Assembly: GCA_016929205.1 (NCBI GenBank)
Contig: JAFGJF010000354.1
Coordinates: 1 to 17,809 of the forward strand
Direction: 5' to 3'
Length of the DNA stretch: 17,809 nt
From: Anaerolineae bacterium
GTDB taxonomy: Bacteria > Chloroflexota > Anaerolineae > JAFGEY01
Shown here one piece after another: positions 1-6,561 of this stretch. Numbering within the stretch: position 1 is the first letter of the stretch; the number at the start of each line of letters is the position of its first letter. The notes beneath the pieces were generated by a model that saw nothing but the letters and a program-made list of their open reading frames with translations, was not told the DNA's origin and did not search any database. The translations under genes and the position numbers were made by a program.

Positions 1-15
1 ACAACGCTACACCGC

Positions 16-44
16 TTGCACACCACACCAGCACGTGGTATAAT
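16..44 (+). promoter_or_regulatory. sigma70-type promoter of the metallophosphatase-like gene
   Basis: TTGCAC (16-21) and a perfect TATAAT (39-44) are separated by 17 bp, with a TGG extended -10 at 36-38. The predicted transcription start is near 51, about 40 nt before the ATG at 93. The motif matches other promoters in this window. It is recognised by eye only. Confidence 0.72.
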
Positions 45-92
45 GAATCATCTCTGGGATTTATCGAACAATCCTTTTTGCAAGGAGTCAGG

Positions 93-1214
93 ATGAAAAA
101 CTCATCCAAACCCAAAGTGGCTGGTTGGCTAGCTTTGGGTGCTATTGCCTTGGGCATTTTACTCACCACCATTGGATTATGGATATTGAGTTGGCATCCC
201 CACACGCAGCCGGCTTCTGCTGCAGCGGGCGAACCAACCACCACACACATTGCCGCCGTTCTGCCTACCTCAACGCGGCAGCCTGCAACACCAACACCGC
301 AGCCTGCGACACCAACGCCGCTGCCACCAACAGCAACTGCTGTCCCTACACAGACTCCCGAACCACCCACACCCTCTCCCACGGCAAGTGAACCGCTTGA
401 GCTCGCGATCGTGCACAGCAATGACACATGGGGCTACACTCAACCCTGCGGTTGAGGCCGCCCAACAGGAGGCGTTGCCCGGCGGGCAACCATCATCAAA
501 CAATATCGTCAAGAATTTACCAACGTACTCGTCCTGGATGCAGGAAACAGCCTGATCGGGGATCGAGGAACCGCCGTAAGCACCGAGGGCCAAAGCAGCA
601 TCGAGGTCATGAATATGCTGGGATACGATGCAATGGTTTTGGGTGAAGGTGACTTGAAAAAACTGGGGCTGTCGTCCTTGCAACAACGGATCAGTGAGGC
701 TAATTTTGTCGTCCTCTCGGCCAATGTCGTGTCGGCAGCAACAAATAAATTGATGTTTGAGCCTTATCTTCTTCGCGATATAGCAGGTCATCGCGTTGCC
801 GTCATTGGATTGACTGGTTCCGTAACTATGACAGAGATAGTTGTTCTTGATCCCCTGGAAACGGCCAAGAAAGTGGTTGCAGAACTAAAAAGTCAGGCCG
901 ACGTGATTATCTTGCTGTCCCATGCAGGACTCAAGATCAACAACCAACTCATCAATGCGGTCCCCGAGATCGATCTCTTGATCAGTGGCGGCAGCAAAGG
1001 CGTTACTCCGGCGCCGTTACTCACGGCAGATGGCAGGATGACTCTTCAGGCAGACACGCCATCGCCTGGACATGCGGGAAGATATATCGGTACAGGGAGA
1101 TGGACATTCGACGCATTGGGACAACTAGTCGATTACAAATGGCAGCAGCTTGCCCTCGACCCAGATATCACCGACGATCCTCAGCTTTTGAACTGGGCCA
1201 AAAAACATCCATAG
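93..1214 (+). CDS. membrane-anchored metallophosphatase/5'-nucleotidase-like protein with in-frame TGA (candidate selenoprotein, otherwise a nonsense-broken gene)
   Basis: The start is ATG 93 with AAGGAG at 82-87; a TTG at 78 lacks a ribosome site. Residues 11-33 form a membrane helix or uncleaved signal, and residues about 48-100 are a Thr/Pro-rich stalk. The metallophosphatase-like domain starts at LAIVHSNDTWGY. Codon 121 is TGA (453-455), and the same frame continues without another stop to TAG 1212-1214, giving 373 residues. Downstream text is clearly family-like: GGVARRAT, VLVLDAGN, MNMLGYDAMVLGEGD, VIILLSHAG, IDLLISGGS. From memory, relatives have Cys at this position (PCGC followed by GGLARRA), so TGA replaces TGC. 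The usual NDxH and GNHE metal-ligand motifs read NDTW and GEGD here, so phosphatase activity is doubtful. The protein probably sits outside the membrane. The alternatives to selenocysteine are a recent nonsense mutation or a sequencing error; the promoter, RBS and intact remainder argue against an old pseudogene. Confidence 0.72.
279..320 (+). repeat. two-copy 21-bp tandem repeat in the Thr/Pro stalk
   Basis: Positions 279-299 and 300-320 are two copies of a 21-bp unit with two differences. Each encodes a QPATPTP heptad of the stalk. This is ordinary slippage-type expansion of a low-complexity linker, not a mobile or CRISPR repeat. Confidence 0.7.
453..455 (+). other. in-frame TGA, candidate selenocysteine codon
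   Basis: The context is CCC TGC GGT TGA GGC CGC, giving P-C-G-(TGA)-G-R-P-T-G-G-V-A-R-R. The reading frame is open for 119 codons before and 252 codons after this triplet. The other genes in the window end in TGA at natural C-termini, so global recoding of TGA is unlikely. TGA is one base from TGC (Cys). Sec insertion would need selA, selB, selC and selD elsewhere in the genome, which cannot be seen here. Confidence 0.5.
474..490 (+). promoter_or_regulatory. candidate bacterial SECIS hairpin
   Basis: GTTGCCC (474-480) and GGGCAAC (484-490) form a perfect 7-bp stem around the loop GGC (481-483). The loop begins 25 nt after the TGA. This fits the published general bacterial SECIS pattern as I recall it: apical loop about 16-37 nt downstream of UGA, stem of at least 4 bp, and a G among the first two loop bases. 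The hairpin lies in codons for the conserved GVARRAT stretch, so part of the complementarity could come from protein constraint. Confidence 0.4.
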
Positions 1215-1242
1215 GGAAATAGCTCAAACCGAGCTGTTTCCC
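1214..1242 (+). terminator. hairpin terminator-like element after the metallophosphatase-like gene
   Basis: GGGAAATAGCTC (1214-1225) pairs with GAGCTGTTTCCC (1231-1242) around the loop AAACC, giving 12 pairs including one U-G. The stem begins on the last base of the TAG stop. No T-run follows (the next bases are CTCCCCTC), so it is not a classic intrinsic terminator, but its size and position suggest a 3'-end stabiliser or terminator. Confidence 0.5.
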
Positions 1243-1370
1243 CTCCCCTCACGCCACAGGACAGAATCAACCATACTCAAGCACAATCCATTCACCATCA
1301 AAACCATGCTTTTACAAGATCATAAGTCAAGCATGCATAAATACATAGCCCATCCTGCCTTGGATAAATC
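1243..1370. other. intergenic spacer without recognisable gene
   Basis: This is the promoter-distal part of the 240-nt gap between the first two genes. It contains one inverted repeat, CATGCTT (1305-1311) and AAGCATG (1329-1335), with a 17-nt spacer. That could be an operator-like site or chance. No open frame with a ribosome site was seen. Confidence 0.35.
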
Positions 1371-1399
1371 TTGCGAGCTGATTTAGCACATGGTATAAT
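1371..1399 (+). promoter_or_regulatory. sigma70-type promoter of the NDK-like gene
   Basis: TTGCGA (1371-1376) and a perfect TATAAT (1394-1399) are spaced by 17 bp, with TGG (1391-1393) as an extended -10. Transcription would begin near 1406, about 50 nt before ATG 1455. The same TGGTATAAT nonamer occurs at 36-44 and, on the minus strand, at 7748-7756. Confidence 0.75.
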
Positions 1400-1454
1400 G
1401 CAGGCCTATAAGGATTCAGACTGAGCCTCGTTGACACAAGGAGTAACAACAAGC

Positions 1455-2468
1455 ATGAAGGTAGCCCCACATCTCCGCGAACTCGTTCTCAAGTGCGACA
1501 ACGTGACCAACGTTCAGGCAATGAATGTTGGCAAAAGTATGTACCAGAACGAACTATTGCTCTTTATCAAGCCCGAGATATTTACCATCGAAAAACAAGA
1601 ACGAATCGATCAGGCGATTGATCTGGTGTTCGAAAAACTACAAGAGTTTGGCGTTTATGCCGGTGGTGTGGCGATCATCAACGGCCGCGTGCTCGAGCAA
1701 CTCGAGATCATGAACCGACATTATGGTTTTATCAACCAGCTATCCCGCCAGGCATCCAGCATCTTGGGTGCCGACGATCGCCAGCGAATAGCAGCCGCCT
1801 TGGGCATCGAATCTATTGACCAGTACATCATTCTTGGTGGACACGAATACCTCGCCCAATACCCGGATGAAAACGATCTTGATCTGGATGAGCTTTGGTT
1901 TACAAAAAAGTCAGTCAAATTGAGAAGCGGATTTTACATCCAATCGTATGACAAAAATGGCCAAAACCTTATTCTGGTTAATGGTTTCCATCCCTTACAG
2001 CTCAGCCACTATACCAACCCAAAACACAGAATCGTCGTGATCCTGCTGCATAGCAACACCGACTGGGCAATCCTCCGCAACCAAATGATCGGCGCCACCT
2101 TTCCCGAAAAAGCCGTGCCGCAGTCTATCAGAGGAACGCTATATGCACAGCCAGAGAAATTCGGCCTAGATAGTGTGAGCATTGCCAACAATGGCGTTCA
2201 CCTCTCTGCCGGTCCTTTTGAAGCGCTGTTTGAAATTGTTAACTTTGGCCGAGCCCTTGACCTAGATCCCAGGGAACAAAAACCGCTCATCCTGCAGAAA
2301 ATGCTCGAAGCAGGGAGCAGCATCGAAAAGGCGCTGGGTACCCTTGATAATCCAATCCTCAAAATCGAACCCAAGGCGATTGACCTGTATACAGCGACCG
2401 AAGACATCAACACAGCGCAAGCGGTTGCCCTGTGGAAAGAAAACTGCGCTGACGCTATTTCAGTTTGA
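1455..2468 (+). CDS. nucleoside-diphosphate-kinase-like protein, expanded (337 aa)
   Basis: ATG 1455 is preceded by AAGGAG (1438-1443, 11-nt gap); an in-frame TTG at 1431 precedes that RBS and is rejected. Residues 33-100 (ELLLFIKPEIFT...) resemble the NDK N-terminus, with K39 matching the conserved KPD lysine. Residues 192-262 resemble the NDK C-terminal half: RNQMIGATFPEKAVPQSIRG, then NNGVHLSAGP, where N246 and H249 keep the spacing of the catalytic NxxH and R226 the conserved IRG arginine. Between them lies about 90 residues of unrecognised sequence, and a 75-residue tail follows. Typical NDKs are about 140-150 aa. Known NDKs move phosphate between NTPs and NDPs through a phospho-histidine; whether this protein does so is inference. 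It is a single-gene unit convergent with purB. It could instead be a nucleotide-binding regulator. Confidence 0.6.
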   Translation: MKVAPHLRELVLKCDNVTNVQAMNVGKSMYQNELLLFIKPEIFTIEKQERIDQAIDLVFEKLQEFGVYAGGVAIINGRVLEQLEIMNRHYGFINQLSRQASSILGADDRQRIAAALGIESIDQYIILGGHEYLAQYPDENDLDLDELWFTKKSVKLRSGFYIQSYDKNGQNLILVNGFHPLQLSHYTNPKHRIVVILLHSNTDWAILRNQMIGATFPEKAVPQSIRGTLYAQPEKFGLDSVSIANNGVHLSAGPFEALFEIVNFGRALDLDPREQKPLILQKMLEAGSSIEKALGTLDNPILKIEPKAIDLYTATEDINTAQAVALWKENCADAISV

Positions 2469-3867
2469 TTGAGGCATACAGTTCTTTTGCTAGCGATCGC
2501 GCCCGCTCCGCCGCATCGCCGATGTAAGTGCTGGCATCCAATAAATCCAAAACTTGATTTCGCGATACGTATTCGACAACTCGCTTGTCCCCGCTCAGGC
2601 GTTGGGAAAGCGAGTTGCTCTTTCCGGCCCGTACATCTGCCCAGGCCGCGAGCGAGTGCCCTCGAATCAACTCGTGCATCTCTTGGCGATCTGCCCCATG
2701 CTTGACCAACTCCATCAGCACGCGCTCCGTTGCCGCAAACAAGCCATACGCGGCAAGGTTGCGGGCCACGACCTCATCGTTGATCCTCAAATCGTCCACA
2801 ACACGCCGGGTCGATTTAAGGATCTCGTCGACAGCCAGGAACGCAGATGGCAATATCTCGCGCCGGTTCGCCGAGTCATCGAGCGTGCGCTCTAGCAATG
2901 AATGAGCTGCATTGTCCCAGGCCACCCGAGGCAGCGTCGCCACGTAGCGCGCCAAAGAATCGATCTTTTCGGCCGTGACCGGATTACGCTTGAACGGCAT
3001 AGCCGACGAACCGACCTGTTTTTCCCCAAATGGCTCGCTCCACTCGCCCAAAGGCGGTGATTGCAAAAGGCGCAGATCAAACGCCAACTTGTACAACGAT
3101 CCCGCCAATCCGGCCAATGCATTAAGCACCAGCCAGTCCTGCTTGCGAGTATAGGTCTGCGTAGCCACAGGAAAGGCTACAAGGTCGAGCAATGCCAGTA
3201 CCTTTTCTTCCAACTCGGCAGCTGTCATACCCGTCCCGGCCAACAACTCAGTATACGATGCTGATGTCCCAACCGCACCTTTGATCCCCTTGCCCCGGAT
3301 ACCATCGCGCGCGCGCATCAGTTCACGATAATCGATCAGCACGTCCTGCCCATACTGCGCCAGCCGATAGCCTACCGTTGTGGGCTCTGCCGGTTGAATA
3401 TGCGTAAATGCCATACAAGGCTGACTGGCACGTTGCTCGATCAGCTCTGCCAAGGAATTCAACAATTCACGCACCGCAGAGAGCACCAGGTCGAGCGCTT
3501 GCCGCAGGCGCAACGCATCGACGTTATCCAGAATATCCATACTGGTCGCCCCAAGATGAATGATCCCTCCACCAACAGGGCACTGTTCGGCAAATGTCTT
3601 GATCTCTGCCATCAGATCGTGACGGATTTCAGCCTCAATCTGTGTCGCACGAGCGATATCGATATCGTCTTGATGCGCGCGCAGGTCGGCCACCTGTGAG
3701 GCTGTCACCAAGCCCGCCTCGTGTTGAGCCGTTGCCAGGGCCACCCACACACGACGCAGCAAACGCCGCTTGTGATCTTCCGACCACACTTTACGCATCG
3801 CGTCGCTGCCGTAACGCCACGTAAAAGGGGAAAGATAAGACTCGTGGGAAAACGTATTCGCAGACAT
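2455..3867 (-). CDS. purB: adenylosuccinate lyase
   Basis: The protein is 470 aa and belongs to the fumarase/aspartase superfamily. It cleaves adenylosuccinate to AMP and fumarate, and SAICAR to AICAR, in the cytoplasm. The signature GSSAMPFKRNP (about residues 286-296) includes the flexible catalytic-serine loop; THIQPAEPT carries H156, HLGATSMDILDN lies near 104-115, and LDDSANRREILP is at 329-340. Its length and sequence fit the longer, eukaryote-like PurB branch. ATG 3867 has GGAG upstream, and an upstream in-frame extension to 3891 lacks support. It follows purA after 100 nt that hold a large hairpin. Its stop overlaps the 3' end of the convergent NDK-like gene by 14 bp, so neither gene has a separate terminator. 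Confidence 0.96.
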   Translation of the reverse strand: MSANTFSHESYLSPFTWRYGSDAMRKVWSEDHKRRLLRRVWVALATAQHEAGLVTASQVADLRAHQDDIDIARATQIEAEIRHDLMAEIKTFAEQCPVGGGIIHLGATSMDILDNVDALRLRQALDLVLSAVRELLNSLAELIEQRASQPCMAFTHIQPAEPTTVGYRLAQYGQDVLIDYRELMRARDGIRGKGIKGAVGTSASYTELLAGTGMTAAELEEKVLALLDLVAFPVATQTYTRKQDWLVLNALAGLAGSLYKLAFDLRLLQSPPLGEWSEPFGEKQVGSSAMPFKRNPVTAEKIDSLARYVATLPRVAWDNAAHSLLERTLDDSANRREILPSAFLAVDEILKSTRRVVDDLRINDEVVARNLAAYGLFAATERVLMELVKHGADRQEMHELIRGHSLAAWADVRAGKSNSLSQRLSGDKRVVEYVSRNQVLDLLDASTYIGDAAERARSLAKELYASIKLK

Positions 3868-3893
3868 ATGCACTCCACTACAGAAAGCCAAAA

Positions 3894-3953
3894 AGATGCA
3901 TGTCTATCACGATCGCTCAAGGTGACAACTTGCGATCGTTCAGACGTGCATCT
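3894..3953 (-). terminator. large hairpin with T-run between purA and purB (terminator/attenuator-like)
   Basis: Outer arms 3894-3905 (AGATGCATGTCT) and 3942-3953 (AGACGTGCATCT) pair over 12 positions with one G-U. After a 3/2-nt internal loop, ACGATCGC (3909-3916) pairs with GCGATCGT (3932-3939). The apex is 15 nt. On the minus (transcribed) strand the structure starts about 15 nt after the purA stop and is followed by TTTT, so it resembles an intrinsic terminator. It could reduce purB relative to purA, or stabilise a processed mRNA. No purine-riboswitch consensus was recognised. Confidence 0.6.
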
Positions 3954-3967
3954 CCTTTTTTCCATCG

Positions 3968-5242
3968 CTATCCATTCAGGACAATGATCTGATCGCGCTC
4001 TGGCCCAATCGAAACGAAATCGATCGGCGCACCGGCCAATTCCTCGATACGGCGCAGATAAGCTTGTGCATTTTCAGGCAATCCATCCCAGGTGCGCACG
4101 CCGCTGGTATCACACATCCACCCCGGCCATTCTTCATAGACCGGCACCGCTTGTTTTTGCGCCGAGGTCACGGGCATGTAATCTAGCACTTGCTCGCCGA
4201 TACGATACCCAGTACAAATACGAAGCGTTTCAAACGTGTCCAGCACATCCAGCTTGGTCACAGCAATGCCAGTAAAGCCGTTCAACCAACTCGAATAACC
4301 TACCGCCACGCCGTCGAACCAGCCGCAGCGACGCGGACGTCCCGTCGTCGCCCCATATTCGCCACCGATTTCGCGCAGCTTGTCACCCACTTCCCCATAT
4401 AATTCGGTCGGAAACGGGCCACCACCCACCGAAGTGGAGTACGCTTTGACAATGCCCAACACGCGATCGATCGCTCTTGGCGGAATGCCGGCCCCCACAC
4501 ACGCTCCACCCGACGTCGGTGCTGAAGATGTGACGTATGGATAAATGCCCCAATCCAACCCGCGCATAACCCCTAGCTGGCCTTCCAGCAACACCACCCT
4601 GCTGGATTGCACCGCATCACGGACCATTGGCGCAGAATCCACAATGCGATGTCCAATCTTTTCCTGCCACCCTTTGCAGAGTGCCATCAATTCATCTACA
4701 CTGACCTGTGGCAGATCGAAAAACGCCAGATCGCGATTCTTGCGTGGCACCAACATCTCTAGCCGCGTACGCAGCAGATCTGAGTCCAGGATATCACCGA
4801 CCCGGATGCCCTGCCGGGCAACCTTGTCGGCATAAACCGGGCCGATCCCGCGCTTGGTCGTACCCACCTCCCATCCTTTTTTTCGCTTGGCCTCTTCCGC
4901 GCCGTCAAGCAAACAATGAAAAGGCAGAATGAGATGGGCGCGCTTGTCAATGATCATCTGGCTGGTATCCACGCCGGCAGCTTCAAGATTGGATAATTCA
5001 CCCAACAATACATCCACATTGACGACTGTCCCGGCGCCAAGCAAACAACTGGCGTTAGGGTTGAAAATACCTGAAGGAACAAGATGCAACGCAAATTTGC
5101 CATACGTGTTGATCACCGTGTGCCCGGCATTGTCACCACCCTGGAACCGGATCACCAGATCGGATTTTTGCGCCAGGTAATCGACAATCCTGCCTTTGCC
5201 TTCATCACCCCACTGCGCCCCAACAACAACGGTCACACTCAT
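3968..5242 (-). CDS. purA: adenylosuccinate synthetase
   Basis: The protein is 424 aa. It makes adenylosuccinate from IMP and aspartate using GTP. The N-terminal [17 protein letters not shown] carries the GDEGKG P-loop (12-17) and catalytic D13; GDNAGHT holds H41; [12 protein letters not shown] and [10 protein letters not shown] follow at about 127-137 and 329-338. The C-terminus has [12 protein letters not shown], as expected. The IMP-binding segment reads EGQLG...[11 protein letters not shown] (220-240) where the E. coli-type enzyme has EGAQG...DHGTYPYVTSS; this looks like a lineage variant, not damage. ATG 5242 has GGGAGGG four nt upstream (12-nt gap to ackA), so it is almost certainly cotranscribed with ackA. 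purB, the next pathway enzyme, follows. Confidence 0.97.
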   Translation of the reverse strand: MSVTVVVGAQWGDEGKGRIVDYLAQKSDLVIRFQGGDNAGHTVINTYGKFALHLVPSGIFNPNASCLLGAGTVVNVDVLLGELSNLEAAGVDTSQMIIDKRAHLILPFHCLLDGAEEAKRKKGWEVGTTKRGIGPVYADKVARQGIRVGDILDSDLLRTRLEMLVPRKNRDLAFFDLPQVSVDELMALCKGWQEKIGHRIVDSAPMVRDAVQSSRVVLLEGQLGVMRGLDWGIYPYVTSSAPTSGGACVGAGIPPRAIDRVLGIVKAYSTSVGGGPFPTELYGEVGDKLREIGGEYGATTGRPRRCGWFDGVAVGYSSWLNGFTGIAVTKLDVLDTFETLRICTGYRIGEQVLDYMPVTSAQKQAVPVYEEWPGWMCDTSGVRTWDGLPENAQAYLRRIEELAGAPIDFVSIGPERDQIIVLNG

Positions 5243-5254
5243 TTTACCCTCCCA

Positions 5255-6472
5255 CTACCCAAACAAAACCATCTGGGTGTCTCTGGCAATCACCAACTCT
5301 TCATTCGTTTCAAGCACCAACACCTTGGTCGGACCCGAACTAAGGTGCGCCGTTTTTGCCCGCCCCCCACCGCAAAATGCTTCATTCACAGCTTGGCCAT
5401 CTTGATCGATGACGATACCCAGAAACGCCATATCGTGACACACCCGGCGGCGAACAAGAGGCGACCGCTCGCCGATGCCGCCGGTAAAGACGACCACATC
5501 CACGCCGCCCATCACCGCAGCGAACGCACCAATGTATTTCTTGATCCGGTGACAGTAGACATCAAGGGCTAGATTGCACTGTTCATCTCCGTTTGTGGCT
5601 TTTCCTTCAATGTCTCGCATATCGTGTGAAAAACCATCGGTCAGCCCCAACATGCCGCTTTGTTTATTCAACAGCGTGTCCATCTGGTCGGGTTCGAGCC
5701 CATCAACGTCCATCAGATACAACACGAGCGCCGGATCGATGTCCCCGCTCCGCGTCCCCATCACCAACCCTTCCAAGGGCGTAAAGCCCATACTCGTGTC
5801 GACCGACCGACCATATTTGACAGCAGCGACACTAGCTCCATTGCCCAGGTGGCAGGTAATGATTTTGAGTTCCTCGATCGGGCATCCCATCACTCGCGCG
5901 GCCTGCTGTGCCACGTAACGATGCGACGTACCATGAAAACCATAGCGCCGCACACCCAGTTCGCGATAGTACTTTGCCGGCAGCGCGTACATGTAGGAAG
6001 CCGGCGGCATCGTCTGATGAAAAGCCGTGTCAAACACCGCAACCTGTGGTGTACCAGGCAGCAACTGCATACAGACCTCAATGCCCTTCAAGTTGGCGGG
6101 ATTGTGCAGTGGGGCAAATGCAACGCAGCGTTCGATGCTGGCGATGACGTCCTGGTCAATCAGGACTGAACTGGCAAAATCTTCACCACCATGGACGACG
6201 CGATGCCCGACAGCAGCGATTTCGCTTCTTTCCTCGATCACGCCAATCTCGGGATCCAACAAATCCGACAAAACGGAGTCAATTGCCTCGACAAAATCTG
6301 CGACCGGACGCACCTCACGCTTGTCTTCTCGGCCAACAGGCTGGTAACGCACAATCGCATCTTGGGTGCCGATGCGCTCAATCACACCTTTACAGATCAG
6401 TTGTTCTTTTTCCATCTCGATCAGTTGATACTTGACCGAAGAACTGCCACAATTGAGTACGAGAATCTTCAT
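5255..6472 (-). CDS. ackA: acetate kinase
   Basis: The protein is 405 aa, the usual length. It interconverts acetyl phosphate + ADP and acetate + ATP in the cytoplasm. Visible ASKHA-fold motifs in order are ILVLNCGSSSVKY (N7), GHRVVHGG, VFDTAFHQTMP, RRYGFHGTSH, HLGNGAS, DTSMGFTPLEGL, GTRSGDIDP, DVVVFTGGIGE and LVLETNEEL. ATG 6472 is chosen because MKILVLNCG is the canonical start, with AAAGG upstream; the frame upstream to 6508 is non-coding leader. It is first in the ackA-purA-purB group and has a good promoter at 6509-6537. No phosphotransacetylase gene is present in the window. Together with the Ldh2 gene upstream, it suggests fermentative energy metabolism. Confidence 0.97.
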   Translation of the reverse strand: MKILVLNCGSSSVKYQLIEMEKEQLICKGVIERIGTQDAIVRYQPVGREDKREVRPVADFVEAIDSVLSDLLDPEIGVIEERSEIAAVGHRVVHGGEDFASSVLIDQDVIASIERCVAFAPLHNPANLKGIEVCMQLLPGTPQVAVFDTAFHQTMPPASYMYALPAKYYRELGVRRYGFHGTSHRYVAQQAARVMGCPIEELKIITCHLGNGASVAAVKYGRSVDTSMGFTPLEGLVMGTRSGDIDPALVLYLMDVDGLEPDQMDTLLNKQSGMLGLTDGFSHDMRDIEGKATNGDEQCNLALDVYCHRIKKYIGAFAAVMGGVDVVVFTGGIGERSPLVRRRVCHDMAFLGIVIDQDGQAVNEAFCGGGRAKTAHLSSGPTKVLVLETNEELVIARDTQMVLFG

Positions 6473-6508
6473 CCTATTCTGCCTTTTCAAGATCGTTAGT
6501 GGATGCAA

Positions 6509-6537
6509 ATGTTACCACAAGCAACCATTCCTGTCAA
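6509..6537 (-). promoter_or_regulatory. sigma70-type promoter of ackA-purA-purB
   Basis: On the minus strand a perfect TTGACA (6532-6537) and TAACAT (6509-6514) are 17 bp apart, with TGG (6515-6517) just upstream of the -10. Transcription would start near 6502, about 30 nt before the ackA ATG. The -35 lies only 24 nt past the stop codon of the upstream Ldh2 gene. Confidence 0.72.
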
Positions 6538-6543
6538 GAGACA

Positions 6544-6560
6544 AAAACATCATATGATAT
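6544..6560 (-). terminator. weak hairpin plus T-run after the Ldh2 gene
   Basis: On the minus strand the palindrome ATCATATGAT (6549-6558), directly after the Ldh2 TAG, is followed by GTTTTTG. The stem is short and AT-rich, so termination would be weak and read-through into ackA is possible. Confidence 0.3.
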
Positions 6561-6561
6561 T

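Noticed and set aside
279..320. CRISPR or mobile repeat
   Set aside because: The repeats are adjacent without spacers and encode heptads of a Thr/Pro stalk.
453..455. TGA read as a sense codon genome-wide (alternative genetic code)
   Set aside because: NDK-like, Trx-CcdA, AlaX, TPR and DUF4446 genes all end in TGA at natural C-termini (for example 2466-2468, 9805-9807, 11010-11012), and read-through there would run into the next genes.
270..791. 173-codon open frame on the minus strand
   Set aside because: Antisense to the metallophosphatase-like gene, Cys/Arg-rich low-complexity product, no ribosome site or recognisable domain.
609..1214. Separate short gene starting at ATG 609
   Set aside because: It is the same frame as 93-452, begins in the middle of a domain, and the 153 bases between TGA and 609 encode family-like sequence in that frame.
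5084..6169. Plus-strand open frames opposite purA and ackA (162 and 169 codons)
   Set aside because: Antisense shadows of two unambiguous housekeeping enzymes; His/Arg/Pro-rich products.
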